A stretch of DNA of 64,000 bases. Origin: Selaginella moellendorffii. Its lineage: Eukaryota > Streptophyta > Lycopodiopsida > Selaginellales > Selaginellaceae. This document shows, in pieces, positions 1 to 12,374 of this stretch (positions are counted from its first letter, which is position 1; every line of letters starts with the position of its first letter). The notes beneath the pieces were generated by a model. It made no database searches. It was not told where the DNA came from and worked only from the letters and a program-made list of their open reading frames with translations. The stretch spans positions 295,995 through 359,994 of the forward strand of contig NW_003314394.1 of assembly GCF_000143415.4 (NCBI RefSeq), written 5' to 3'. A program made the translations under genes and the position numbers.

Positions 1-777
1 AAAAACCTTGTCACTACTGTCCTCGTGAGCCTGAGGCATGGTGACAACAGCTACCGCTAGTGTGGCCACACGGCTACCCTCATTTTCTCATGCTCCTGCC
101 CAAGGAGAGGAGGGGAGGGCTTAGGAGAAAGGAAAATAAGGCCACAATGTCTTTCTGCCTGGTCTCTCACTTTCCTCTTCTCTGGTAGCAAGAAAGGGAA
201 TTTTTAAGATCTTGGAAAAACAGTACTTCCCCAACGCCAACATTCGTGCTCGACTGCAGATGAGGTCCAGAAAGGATTGGCGGAAAGGATTGGCGTGTCC
301 ATTCGGCGTCAAGCCAGAGAACTCGGATGCATTTGCACTCGAAATCATGATGCGAAGCTCACGAGATTTTCTTCGTCGATCGGATATAAGTTTCTACCTT
401 TTGACCATGAATTCCAGTCTGTGTCCATAGCACAAAATACAAGAAACAAAGATTTCTTTTCACATGCTATTGCATCTCGAGCAAGCCGTCACGAATGTCC
501 CAGTGGTAAAAGATGTCCACCTTCGTAGTGTACCACAAAGCTCCTCGAGCGTCCAGACGCTTTCGATCAGTCTGTTCTCCACAGCGGTTCTTCCTGACGC
601 CAAGCAGCAATTTTCTTCAGGCTAGTCGTTTGAAGTGCCTAAAATGCATAGTAAACCGTTCGCACTAAAATTCAAACATGATTCTAAAACATTCCAAAAT
701 TTGAGCTGCAAAACAACAATGAGGTCCATATGAAATAAGATGCACAATGCTTACCGTCATCAGCCAAACGCTTGGTA
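1..777. other. No clear gene; downstream of the Crinkler-like gene
   Basis: I see no convincing coding region here; the short open frames overlap on both strands and resemble no family. On the minus strand, 560-640 could be further 3' exons or UTR of the Crinkler-like gene, because the exon/intron unit around 745-903 is already duplicated, but I could not link them. Confidence 0.4.
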
Positions 778-2672
778 TTACGTAGATATCTCACTCGGTC
801 CAGCTGCAAAACTACAATGACTGTGTGAAATAAGATGAACAATGCTTACCATCATCAGCCAAACGCTTGGTTCCATCAGTGGCAGGACGTTTAGCAGCTC
901 CACCTGTGCAAATACACAAAATCAAATAAACAAACGATAAACACACACACCATGGTCGGTCGCGTCGGCACCAATCGGACGCTTACTGCCGTCTGAACTA
1001 TCACGGGTCTCCTCTGCAGTGAAACAAACACATGCAAAGCTAACTGAAATGAGCTGAAAAGCTTACCATCACCAAACAATGGAATTTGATGCATAATGTT
1101 GACAGGAAAGTCCGCTGGAATGCCCACGACGCTCACTTCACAAGGCCAGGTCATCTGTGTCTGTCCCCACATCAATCTCTGGGGCGGATACGTATCAAAC
1201 ATCTCATCTGGAACTAGATAGAGGAACTGAACTTTCCCGTTGAACTTTTCCATGGCATCCTCAACGTACTGCATTAGCGCATCGTGTCTGACGTTCCGAG
1301 TAATCTGGAGAAGTAACGCAGATCCGTCACGCAGTATTCCCACAGCATCGTAGCAAGGGTACGACGGGTAATCGGGCACGTAATATCCTAGATTGCCTGA
1401 TATATCCCTGAGCTTGCGGAAGAGAGTAACGTTGCCGTTGAAATCAAACTTCAAGTTGCTGCCTCCACTGCAAGTATCTTGAGTGTGGACCAATCTTCTC
1501 GAACGAAACTCGAGCTTCTTCACCCCTGTGGACGCCAAAAGGCAATGTACGAGGTACTCAAACTTCCGGCCCACCAAAACAGCGTTGTCCATGATGAACT
1601 TGTTATCCTTGATGTAGTCCATTAGCTGTCTGAAACTCTCCATTTTTCTAGCGGCCTCCAGCGTCTTCTTTACGTGGGAAGATGCATAAACCACAGCTGC
1701 CGTTCTATATGCCGGGTCCAAAGGCCTCAGATGGAAGATGTAGCTGCTGTTGTCCCTGTCCTGTCTCAAAGCCATCACAATGTCCAGGTCTTTATGATTC
1801 CTCGCATTTCGCAAAGCAGTCTCAAACCGAGAGACGTAATCTGGATCGTCGAAGGTGTCAAACACGGCCCGGGCAGATCCACCCCAAAAGTCAAACAGTC
1901 CTTTCAGCGACGTGAAATCCCCAGGATTGTTCATCAGGCCAGCAGATGCGTACAGGAGAGCCAGTTCGCCTAGATCCCACAGAGGCATGTAAACGACTGC
2001 ACAGACAGTATCCTTGATAAATTGCCTCGTGAACTTCGCTTCGTCCTTGTTGGACGAGAACATGACGACTTGGCTGAGAGTATGCTGTGGCCTCAGAAGC
2101 GGCCCATTGCAGAGGAAGACTGTGTCTTCCGTGCGCCGCGAGTCAAATGCTCCCACGACGCCTTCCACCACTTCGTTGCCTCGAAAGAAAAAGCTCAGGC
2201 CAGGACCATCGATGGTAGACTCTTCCCAAATGAGCTCCCTGTTAACAAACGCCGGATGGTTCCTCAGCTGCATGAGTAAGTAATACCCAAAGTAAGTCTT
2301 TCCCGTGCCCGGTGTTCCCGCGACGATGAAGTTGTCGACGTTGCCTCTGCGACCTTTCACTTTGCCCAAGAGAATGTTTATCGCCAGAGAAGCGAAGTCG
2401 AGATAGACTCTCCGGACAATCAGCTTATTTTTCTTTGAGTGTAGAAAGGCGGTCCCCCGCTGCAACGTGACGGTGTCAAGCTCTATCTGCACTCGCCGCT
2501 TGTAGGTCTGGGGGCCGGGAACTCTGGACACTATGACGGCAGGCGTGACGGCTTTCCTTGGCACAATACATACACATGGAGCTGTAGTTGCAGACGGGAT
2601 CGACTCCCAGAAGCGTCTGACGGCCACCTCTCCCCGCGGCGCTCCATCTGGATCGCATCCAAAGCACCGCAT
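778..2672 (-). CDS. Crinkler/RHS-type protein: P-loop NTPase plus nuclease-like C-terminal domain
   Basis: Exon 1 (2672-1067) encodes about 535 residues. Around residue 120 lies a Walker A loop (GTPGTGKTYFGYYLL). It is followed by the STAND-like tract of Crinkler-RHS ATPases (VVMFSSNKDEAKF, VVYMPLWDLGELALLY, FWGGSARAVF). From about residue 375 a restriction-endonuclease-like domain follows (GRKFEYLVHCLL, then DAVGILRDGSALLLQITRN, then FLYLVPDEMF). The usual Lys of the QxK motif is Thr here, a variant I recall for this family. Three short 3' exons fit GT-AG rules and keep frame: 1013-951, 903-850, and 803-755 with the stop at 780-778. They encode a charged tail repeating KRLADD. The start is the first ATG of the long frame. 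Family members are known as secreted or nuclear effectors and, ancestrally, transposon-linked proteins. The role here is unknown. A broken relative lies at 30603-31150. Confidence 0.7.
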
Positions 2673-4109
2673 TACCCTAAACCGTACAACCTGCCCTAAA
2701 ATTCTTTCTCTTTTCTACCTTTTGTTTTCTCAGGCTTCATGAGCTGCAGGCAAAGCTATCTTCTTGCTTCTGCTGCTTCTCATAACTTTCTGGCTCAAAG
2801 TCACTTGAGGAAGATAGTTCTAAACTTAAAGCTGGGTTAAAAGGAGAATCACAATGCTGTTGTGTAGTCGTCAAATTTCAGTTGTAGTTTGTTTCATTTA
2901 AAATAATCAGGATTTTTATAGCTGGTTGATTTATTTGTCACATTTAAAAAAACGCCAGGGAGACATGCTACCCACAACAAGGCCATTATGCATGAATGGT
3001 GCTTCAGCGAAATGAACTTATCCAACACCATAAAGACCATTAATATTAGGGGTTTGCCATTTTAAAATAGAAATTGTAAAATTTTCCACTTTTCCATAAC
3101 ATGTAAGTTCAATCTTTCTCTTTGACTTTGTTTTAGGATCACTTCTTAAAGCAGAAAAATAAATTTAGTATGCTTGAAGATGTCTTCTATAGTATAAAGA
3201 ACTTAACTTAATGTTAAACCCAAAACAAGCAAAAAATATATAATATTTTATAATATGCTTTTCAGTGGGATATTTAGTACATATACATAATAAATAAATG
3301 GACTAGATTTAATAATTAAATCAATGAATAATATGGTTTTCCTCAATCAAATAACATACATTACTTTTCCATGTGACAACAGAGGAAGAAGAATGTATTC
3401 ATTATGAATGTTATTTGATCTTTCTCTTTAACTTTGTTTTTTCTTAAGGCAGAAAAATAAATTTAATATTCTTTATAGTTCCGTTATCCTATATTCTAAA
3501 GAAATTAACTCAAAACAAGCAAAAGTAACATAAAAATCATTTAAGCTTTTTGGTGGCATATATTTGATTTTTTGCCAATTCTAATGGTAGATTTAATAAT
3601 CAAATCAATGGATACTATAGTTGTGCTCAATCAAACGGCTCAAAGTTAAATAGTTTTCAAAAATTTAAATAAACATAAGGTTATTCTTATTGCATATCAA
3701 CGAATCTCAATCATATTTATATTTATACTTATATAGCTAAATTCTCTTTTATCTTATATGCAAGAACTAATTTATCAGTTCTTGAAGTAAATTGGAGTTT
3801 TAATTTGTTTTTCGCCATTTACATATTAAATCTTTAGAAGTCATGATAATTGTCAACATCAACAGGATAAACCTAAAACTACAAAAGGTATTTGAAGAAT
3901 ACTTTCTATTTTTCTTTTATAACATTTATATGATAGATTCAGACTTAAATAATAATTTTAAAGTAAATGACAGTCATGTAAGTTGCGTCCTATTGGGTGT
4001 TGAAGAGAAACACGAAACAGATGTGCCAAGCATAGGGCAGATCTTAAGTACCTAGCATGACTTCAAGAAAGGAGTTGCCTGGATTATAGAGCAAGCACTG
4101 GGTGAAAAG
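2673..4109. other. AT-rich intergenic region with a diverged direct repeat
   Basis: There is no gene. About 3108-3300 and 3413-3620 are diverged direct copies offset by roughly 305 bp. They share tracts such as TTTCTCTTTRACTTTG, GCAGAAAAATAAATTTA and CAAAACAAGCAAAA. The only open frame (3843-4055) is short, AT-biased and unlike any family I know. Confidence 0.55.
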
Positions 4110-6067
4110 ATGAGACCTTTGGAAATAGCAATTCTCATAGTAGGCAGCCGGGGAGATGTGCAGCCGATTGTTGCCATCGCAAGGCATATGCAGCGAGTAA
4201 GTACTAGTCGAGAAGTTCAATTCGATCTTAATATCACTGCATTTGTAAACAGAAGTACAACCATCGAATCAGAGTAGCAACACATGTGGACTTCAGGAAT
4301 CTGGTGATTGAGGGCGGCCTTGACTTCTATCCCTTGGGTGGAGATCCAAAGATACTTGTCCAATGTACTTCGCTTGATGCTTAAATCCTTCTCTGACATT
4401 GATTTCATCTACACATGGCAGAGAACAACGGATGCATTCTTCCCTTGCGTTTCAGCCGCATCTCCATTTACAGGAAGCAGCTAAGAGCGATCATCAACTC
4501 AGTGCTGCCAGCGTGCACTGAGCCTAGCATTCTGAATCCCTCGTTCCGAGCACAAGCCATACTAGCAAACCCAATGGCATACGGTATTTTGTTTATATCT
4601 TTGCAGCAACTTAAGCTTTTGTAATGATGTTGCTGCAGGTCATGTGCACATTGCTGAGTATCTCAATGTTCCATTCCATTTGATATCTGCAATCCCCTGG
4701 ACGTAAGTTGTAAGGCTTTCATTCTTATGTTGAAAGCTCAACCCCTTGTAACAGGCCAACCAGTGAGATTCTTCACCCATGTCTTCGTATCAAAGGACTG
4801 GATAATAAGGTAAACACTGAAAGAATTTCTTTCAGATTTGGTTTTGCTTTCTGGCTGCATACAGATGACATACAAGCTAGTGGATGTGTTTATGTGGCTG
4901 AGTTCTGGCTCCTTGTTGAACAAACTACGCAAAGACCAGCTCAAGCTCGATCCGCTTCCACTTTTGAGCAGCTTCATAGACTCCAATGTGTCCGCGACGT
5001 ACACATGGAGTCCACACCTCCAAGCCTAAAGGTGGGAATGAATCTTGATTCATGAAATTGATCTGTTGTCTGTGATCAGACTGGGGCGAGAACGTGGATG
5101 TGACTGGATTTTGCTTCTTGGATCAAGCACACGATTTCAAACCACCTTTGGGGCTTCTCAGTTGGCTAGAATCCGGGCAACCTCCCATACATATCGGGTT
5201 TGGCAGCTTGGTGAGATGAAAAACTTGGAAACGTTTTCATTCTGAACTAACCTCATCAAAACCATGCTCTATTGATTAGCCTATGCAGGATCCAGAGCGC
5301 ACAACAGAAATCATCATAGAAGCTCTCAAACTGACCGGCCAAAGAGGGATCATTTCCAAGGGCTGGGCTGGACTGGGTGGTGAATCAAGTACACCAAGTC
5401 ATGTTCATTATATCACTAGTCGATTGAATTTCTGCATCCTCCTTGCAGCTGAATTCCCAGACCACATTTACGTGCTGGATGAAATTCCTCACGACTGGCT
5501 GTTTCCTCGCTGTTCTGGAGTCATCAACCACGGAGGCGTTGGCACAGTTGCTGCAAGCCTCAGGGCTGGGGTAACAAAATTGTGGACTCATTTTCTTCTT
5601 CTGAATTACGACCTTGGCAAATATATTGTGCAGTGTCCAACAGCAGTGGTCCATGCATGTAGTGATCAAGAGCTCTGGGGTGAAATTGTTCATTCAAATG
5701 GGGCTGGACCAGCACCGATCCACATATCTCAAATCTCCCTGCAGACAATGGTCCAGTCTATTCTCTACTTGATCAAGCCTGAAGTATTGCTCGATTTTTC
5801 TTTGCTGTTTTTCAAAATTATTGTTATAACCAGGTTTATTTTCAGGTCAAAGAGAGAGCCATTCAATTATCCGAATGGCTGCAGCAAGAGAGTGCTATCG
5901 AGGCAGCAGTGAGATCCATTCATAAGCATCTTGATAAGAGTTTCAAGACGAATGATTATTGTAAGAATGAGCCGAGTATGCCCGGGCACTGGGACAGAGT
6001 TTACTGCTGCTTTGTGTTTGCCTGCGTATTCATGAGAGAGTTACTTACAAGAAAGTTGGATAATTAA
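4110..6067 (+). pseudogene. Decayed sterol 3-beta-glucosyltransferase (UGT80-like), N-terminally truncated
   Basis: The family transfers glucose from UDP-glucose to sterols at membranes. Family motifs appear in order: LEIAILIVGSRGDVQP (4113-4170), RIRVATHVDF, FYPLGGDPK, PACTEP, ANPMAYGHVHIAEYLNVP, WTPTSEILHP, WSPHL, IGFGSL, ITGQRGI-like (5325), GWAGLG, IPHDWLFPRC (5480-5515), NHGGVGTVAASLRAG, GPAPI. Many introns remain spliceable by GT-AG, for example 4197-4252, 4581-4638, 4810-4863 and 5568-5632, so this is a DNA-level copy. Damage: a stop after LVQCTSLDA (about 4381), a frameshift near 5020 before the conserved Trp-Gly, and loss of the FFGDQ sugar-nucleotide motif at 5650-5670. The roughly 150-residue N-terminal region of plant UGT80 proteins is absent. 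Frame ends at TAA 6065-6067. Confidence 0.75.
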
Positions 6068-6459
6068 ATAATTAGTGTATATTATTATATAATGCATGGA
6101 AAATGGAAAAGTATAGTACCATCTCCAACTTTCACTTCAGCTCTTCAAAATAACCCATCGATGCTTGGTGTTGGGCAGACCCTTGCAAGAAAAATCAACC
6201 AGCTATAAAATTTGACAATTTTGCAATAAAAGTTTTCATCCTTTTTTGAAGTTAATTACAACATCACACACCCAATAACAAATATCACTGCCATGACTAT
6301 GTCTTTATCTTTGTCTTTGATCACACAATAGCAAATATCACAACCATGACCATGTACTCATATTTGTTTTTGAACACCAGCAACAGTAAAGGATTTCCTT
6401 CAGGCTTCTTGAATCTTTATAAGTCATGGTAATTGTCAACAATTTGTACTATACGTTTT
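6068..6459. other. Intergenic; no gene seen
   Basis: This AT-rich spacer lies between the glucosyltransferase relic and ALDH22A1. A short imperfect duplication is visible at about 6262-6370 (AATAGCAAATATCAC-type blocks). Positions 6412-6442 nearly repeat 3830-3859 on the other side of the relic (see findings). Confidence 0.4.
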
Positions 6460-9014
6460 TTACAATGTCTTTTTTACGTCCTTTTGTTCTGTAAAGATTT
6501 TCACCAGGTTGACGAGGCCCTGGAACTTTTCCACGACTGTAAGCCCGTAAAACATTCTTACCAGAGCCTCCTCAAACTGAAAAGCATTCTCCGCTACGGG
6601 ATACTGCCACAGCGAAGACGAGGATGATTACTACACAGTGAAGGAAAAGTGAGGTTTTCTTACCTGAAGTGGCTTGGGAATCACTGTCTTGAAAAAGGAA
6701 AATCGATCCTCGGCGATAGATTTCACCAGACAGCAGCCTCGAAGCCCTTCAACGCCGGCAAACTTTCCAAAACCGCTGTTCTTCACACCTCCAAAAGGAA
6801 GAGACTGCAGAAGAGGCAATCCTGGTGCTTTACAAAATGGACGAAGAAAAGTTTAGAGTACCTGGCACATATAAGTTACTGCAAAATCGTTGATAGCCGC
6901 CATTCCACAGTAGATTTTCGAAGCAATAGCAACAGCTCGCTCCTTGTTGGCCGAGAAAACCGAGCATCCTAGTCCAAAGTTGGAGTCATTTGCCAAAGTG
7001 ATAGCTTCCTCGTCGCTGTGGAACTTCATGATGGGAATTATTGGACCAAAGATCTAGACAGAGCTTCACATATGTAAATCACTTGGAAATGAAAAGGATA
7101 ACAAAGCTGCATACCTCTTCTTGCATCAAGCGCATTGAGTGATTGACATTCAAGAGAACAGTCGGAGGATAAAACTGTCCAACGACAGAGTTCCCAAAAT
7201 CTGGGAGAACCAGATCTCCACGAACTGCAATCTCGGCACCTTTAGTAACAGCGTCATTTACCAAAGCTTGCAAGCGATCAGTGTGTTCTTGTATGCACAC
7301 TGCTCCCATGTCAAACAGACCCTCTAGAGGTGGCCCCTGTAAGAAGAGAGTTCGAACGATTCGAGAGTCGAGATTACAAAACCTCACTTACCATTCGGAC
7401 TGTTCTCACGATTCTTACTACTTCATCCACAAACTGCTGGTAAATTTGAGCATGAATGTAAAATCTCTCGGCACCGGCACAGTTTTGGCCGCTTGACTGC
7501 AGAGCCGCTCTTGCAGCTATCTGAGCAACCTGGACAAATTCGAAAAAAACATTCGAGTTTCAACAGAAAAACTTAGCCAACAGAAAACTTGCCTGTAAAA
7601 CATCTGCGTCTTCACAGACGATAAAAGGATCTTTTCCACCGAGCTCCAAAACCACAGGAGTTAATGTTTTAGCAGCTTGTTCCATCACCTGCATCGATAC
7701 AACATAAATGACCAGATAGAAAACTCAAACAGCTACCATTTTCCCGACGGCTGTTGAGCCAACGAATATCAATTTGTCCACAAGACTAACAAGCGCTTTT
7801 CCAGTTTCACCGTATCTGCCAGACTTCTTCAAGATAAATGCAAGAGTATAGAAGAATTCGCGTACCCTGTGATGACATGAACAAGATCAGCGGGTGCTCC
7901 CGCGGCACGAAGAGCAGCTTTGATAATTCGAGAATAGAAAAACGCCGACCAGCTTGCATGCTCTGAGACCTTTGCAAGTTAAACGTTTAGCAGCCATCGA
8001 AGAGAAGAGATCGATCATACCTTAATAACAATAGCATTGCCAGCGAACACTGCAGAGACCATGGGATTTAAAATGTTATGAAATGGATAGTTCCATGGAA
8101 CGATGGCCCCGATGACGCCAATAGGTGAGTACTCTACTCTTGCAGTCTTGTGAAGCATCATTCTTCCAGCAGATCTAAGAAAAGAAAAACGAAAATGTTA
8201 GAAGAAAAAGAAAAACAACATGAAGAGCTTTACGAGCCTGTATTCCGGCTGAAGCCATTGCTCGCCTTGGCCAACGAGCCAGCTTATCTTCTCACAAGTT
8301 GTCAAAATCTCCCCCAGCGCAGCATCAACTAGAGTTTTTCCAGAATCTCTTGCTGACACTCTGAAATGCGAAAAACAAACTCGTATAAGCACATCATTGT
8401 ACGCAAGCCACTTACTCACAAATGAGCTCTTGATGATCGATGGTGTACTTGAGCAAAATTCTCAGTAGCTGTCGTCGCTTCTCAAAGCTACTCCGAGCCC
8501 ATTTCTTCTGAGCTTCTCGGGCTCTGGCGACGTGATCACTAACCTGGACAACTCCAAAACCAAGAGAAGAAAAAGAAGAAGAACATGAGAAAAATGCGCA
8601 AAGAAATTTCCCAGCTCGCTCACCTCATCGAAATTCAATGCAGGTAACTGGCCGAGGTACTTCATGGTAGCCGGATCGTAACACTGCACAGTATCCTCGT
8701 CGCCACTCCTCCTTCTAGCCACCTGAAAGACATTTTTCCAGATCAAGACCTTTCCTTCTCGCTGCTTCCTAGCTCACTCCACACACATGAGAATGTAGCT
8801 TACATAGATATAGCTATCGTCGTCCCCGCCCTTGCCCAGCATCACTGCGCCAAGAAAATCCCTTGATCGATGCGAGAAAGGAATCAATCGAATCGCGCTT
8901 ACCGTCGGAGGTATCAACCACGATCTCGGGCACCACGGGCGGGATGAGCAGCATGAGGAGGCGGCAGAGGTAGAAGAGGATCGCCAAGATCGCCACGGCC
9001 CACAGCACATCCAT
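6460..9014 (-). CDS. ALDH22A1: Aldehyde dehydrogenase family 22 (ALDH22A1-like), multi-exon
   Basis: This NAD(P)-dependent aldehyde dehydrogenase has an N-terminal membrane anchor typical of plant ALDH22. Exon 1 (9014-8903) encodes [17 protein letters not shown] followed by [12 protein letters not shown]. Later exons give [16 protein letters not shown] (8690-8640), [17 protein letters not shown] (8350), the Rossmann and cofactor loop VGSTAVGKM (about 7760), the general-base region [10 protein letters not shown] (7650), the catalytic loop [13 protein letters not shown] (7500-7465), [18 protein letters not shown] (7340), and [19 protein letters not shown] (6800). The last exon (6599-6460) carries [14 protein letters not shown] and ends at TAA 6462-6460. 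About 14 short introns separate the exons and the frame looks intact. Arabidopsis ALDH22A1 is placed in the secretory or membrane system; the substrate is not evident. It diverges from the gene at 9106. Confidence 0.9.
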
Positions 9015-9105
9015 GGCGATGGAAAACGAAAAAACCTAGCCCTTCCAATCAAATCGGGAATATACCTTTGCCTCTACTCTCGAGGTTTAGGGTTTTTGGG
9101 CAGCG
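9015..9105. promoter_or_regulatory. 91-bp divergent promoter with telo-box
   Basis: Only 91 bp separate the ATG of ALDH22A1 (minus) from that of the TAF1C-like gene (plus). The interval contains GAGGTTTAGGGTTTTTGG at about 9080-9097. This is a telo-box (AAACCCTA on the complement), an element common in promoters of plant growth and translation genes. Both 5' UTRs and any core promoter must lie in this stretch or within the flanking genes. Confidence 0.5.
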
Positions 9106-9609
9106 ATGGCGGATCTCTTCCAGGGACCGGCACCGCCGTGGTGCATTGGCGCGGTGTTTCGAGCGCCACATTTGCGAGCCGGCGCCGATCGTAAGCTCGA
9201 TCTAGCGATATTTCCAGCTCTGATTGATCGATCGTCTTCTACAGGCGGGCCTCTGCTGTTTGATTCCGTGGGAGAGCCTCAACAAATACTGTCGACGGGG
9301 TGTAAGCTACATCTCTTTGATCATCCGATTCCTCCCCTTGAGAAGGTTTCTCGAAAATTTCGACCCCAATGCTGGATTTTTCTCATTGTGCGCTTGTTTT
9401 GTCCGCAGCAATCACGCTACGCGGAGGAGGACGCATCGATCGGCTACACCCCCGATTCTCTCCTCCACGGGCTCGTCCAGGAGGACACAGCTGCGAAGGT
9501 TGCTATGATCCACGACAGTAACAACATTTTTGGAAACAGACTGGAGTGTATGCAAGTGTGTTCTAAGTTTCTTACTCTTGTTCTCTCATTTGATTATTCT
9601 TCTTCTTCT

Positions 9610-9661
<52 letters not shown>

Positions 9662-12320
9662 GTCAAGATGGAAAGCTCCAGCTCACATTTCCCGTTGGTG
9701 AGAACTTCAACAGTATAGGAAGCATACTTTGCGAGCGTGATCCCGCTGGTCGCTTGTGTCCTCTAAAAAAGCAAGAGGACGAGCCGGACAGTGAGTGGCT
9801 CGGTGGCGTGAGAATGTCAGTCTCACCAACATTGAATCATCCCATCCGCCAGGTACTTGTTACCTCTTTCTCTCGTTCTCTTCTTTACTTCGGTTTCAGT
9901 TATCAGCGATGAAGATTTCGAATTCAAGTGTAGATGAGAACATCCTAGTAGCTAGGACTCAGCATCAAGTACATGTTATGAACGTTCTAAGAGAAGTAAC
10001 TTTTTTTTTTTTTTTTTTTGGGCTTCGATAGCTTGATCAGGAGTTTACAGGAAGATCGTGTATGCTTTGCTTCACGCTCAGTGACGACTTACCGCCAGGG
10101 TGTATCTCATGTAAGCTTTTCATTTTGTGTTTCATGATGGTGGATCACGATGCGGCTTCCGCAGGTGGTCTGGAGTCCTTATATCGAGGGAGAACTTGCA
10201 ACTGTCCTGGAGTCTGGGGAGGTTTTCGTTTACAATGTGCACTCCACTAAACAGTCTACAAACAATCTACGAGCGAACTTTGTAGTACAGGCGCGCATGG
10301 TCGAGGCTGCAACGGCCGACGGAAGTGGCGCTGCTAAGTTTCCAAAGGCTGTGGTTGCCGAGATTTGGAATCTCAGGCGGAGCTGGTGGCGAGTCGAGTA
10401 TGGTTGGCATCCGAAGCTGCTTGTCATAGCGAACGCAGAGGACATTCTTTTATCCGACTTAAGACATGGCAACGCGACTACTCTACTTGGTACTGTTGGA
10501 AACAGCAAAAATTACTGCCATCAGAGGCGCTGCGAACAGGATCGCTTCGTAGCTATAGTGCGCCCTGAGGATCGTGGTTATCATTTTGCTGCTGCAACTA
10601 TGGAACATATCATGCTCTTCGACATTCGCAGGCCAAGAATGCCACTACTTCAGGTTTGTATCTTCTACTTTCTGCTAGCCTGATTCTTGATTTTTCCCTT
10701 TTTCATTCTGTAGTGGGAACACTCAATGCACGACGATTCTCCCGGATATTTGTCTATGCATCCTCTGTCATGGCTCCGGCCTGAGGAAGATAATGGCGCA
10801 GGTAATGAGTTTGCAGGTAACGTGAGTTTTGATGATTATGTCGTGCAGGAAGAGTTATTCTGGCTGCGAGCTTTCGGTCTGGTGATGTTCGAGCATTCTG
10901 CTATGGTCCTCAAGCGCCATCTACTGCAATCGTGTCAGGAGCAAGTTCCAGATTTCGTGAGATAGAGGAAGCGTACTGTGCGTGGGATCTTCCGTCTAAG
11001 ATTTTCACTTCTCGTCCTCGGAAACTATCCATGACGGCACTTTATGATTCTCTTTCCACTGGAACGCAGGACAGCTATATTGAAAGCCTGTCTGGAGTTG
11101 CGGTTCTGCCTGGGGCAAAGACTGGTTTCAGCTTGTTGCAACTTACGGGTACAGGTGACATTCTGAATCAACCTTATATCGCTTCCAAGACCTTGAAGAG
11201 AGAAAAGAGCACTAAGTTGTGCGAGTATCCTGATCGTTTAATAGGTGGGTTTGAATTGTTTCATGGTTTTTCTCCTCTAACCATGATATATGCAGCTAAG
11301 AACAAGAAGAAGCTTGTTATGAAAAATTGCTCTTTCCCAGCTATGCTCAACTGTATGACTAGCTTCTGAAGCGTTGTGTTTTCTGACGCTGTTTTTCTTT
11401 GCAGACGTGAAACACGGACTGGATTGTCTTGCGGCTTTGGGGTCATCTCATGAAAGCAAACGTATACTATGGGACTGTGCTTGTACTAGTTTTGACTGGA
11501 ATTGCGGTGATTTGCAGGGCTGAAGGCAACAGTGATGGACCCTGTGGAAGACTACCAGGATCGCATATACAAGGTTTTGTCGGACGTTGAAGTCTTTCTC
11601 TCGAAGTATCCTTTTTCTTTTTCCTGGCTTCTTCTTTGTGTGTCTTGACGATTTTCAAGCCATGAGATATCGTTTAAGGTACTGCTCATGGGTCTATCAA
11701 AAGATCTAGCACTACACGCAGCAAAGATGCCGTCAAACGTCACAGGATATATTGATGTTACTGATAGAACACCTTATCTTCGACCACCGCTGAAATATTT
11801 GGAAATGCAAGAAACTCCGGTTCCAGTTCCGTTGCCGGTGCTTCTGGAAATTCAGGCTAAGGAAGGCAACAGAAAGGCAACAAAAGAGAGCTTCCAAGCT
11901 GCCTGTGACGCGGTTGAAACAGTAACATCCAGCTTAAGAAAGAAACAGGAAGAACCAATTGTGTCTCTTGGTCAAGGTGAAGATGCAAGCTTCAATTTGT
12001 CCCAGCAGTTACTATTCCACTCAAAGCACTCAGATTCTGGAGCATCATCGTCATCGAGCACTGGCAGCATGAAATCCCAGATTTATGTTGGATCACAAGA
12101 ACTAGTTGGAGGAGAAGCTGGGTCGTCGAAAGTTTTCGGGCGACTCAAATCAGGTTCGTCTGCTCTCAGTCGATATTCTTATTTTGATTTTCTTTCCCTG
12201 CTGACAGATGAATTTGAACCGTCAACGTTTGGGGCCTTGGAGCGCTTGCAAATGGACTTTGAGAAATGGCAGCAAAACTATGCTCCATACGTAAACTACT
12301 GTAAAGGAAAACGTCTGTAA
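9106..12320 (+). CDS. TAF1C/RRN6-like RNA polymerase I initiation factor, multi-exon
   Basis: The resemblance is to plant TAF1C/RRN6-like proteins, the SL1/core-factor subunit that brings Pol I to rDNA promoters. The N-terminus is MADLFQGPAPPWCIGAVF. The best match is the WD-like core: WRVEYGWHPKLLVIANAEDILLSDLR (10381-10470), FVAIVRPEDRGYHFAAATMEHIMLFDIRRPRMPLLQ (10540-10650), and after an intron WEHSMHDDSPGYLSMHPLSWL. The last exons (11688-12320) contain PYLRPPLKYLEMQETPVPVP, a Ser-rich linker and a C-terminal LQMDFEKWQQNYAPYV. Introns are short GT-AG, for example 9191-9245 and 9556-9660. The last carries a (GT)n tract. The exon chain at 10780-11690 is only partly resolved, and the assignment to one gene rests on strand, spacing and ending. 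Its 3' end lies 54 bp from the convergent cyclase gene. Confidence 0.6.
9611..9657 (+). repeat. (GT)n microsatellite inside an intron
   Basis: An uninterrupted run of about 23 GT dinucleotides ends directly at the 3' splice site GTGTGCAG of the intron 9556-9660 in the TAF1C-like gene. It replaces the usual polypyrimidine tract. Confidence 0.9.
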
Positions 12321-12374
12321 GGCGAGCCTCGGGAAATACCGATTCAACGCTTTCTATTTACATTCTTCGTTTTG

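Noticed and set aside
9530..9718. Open frame with a long Cys-Val repeat
   Set aside because: It is the translation of the intronic GT microsatellite, not a protein.
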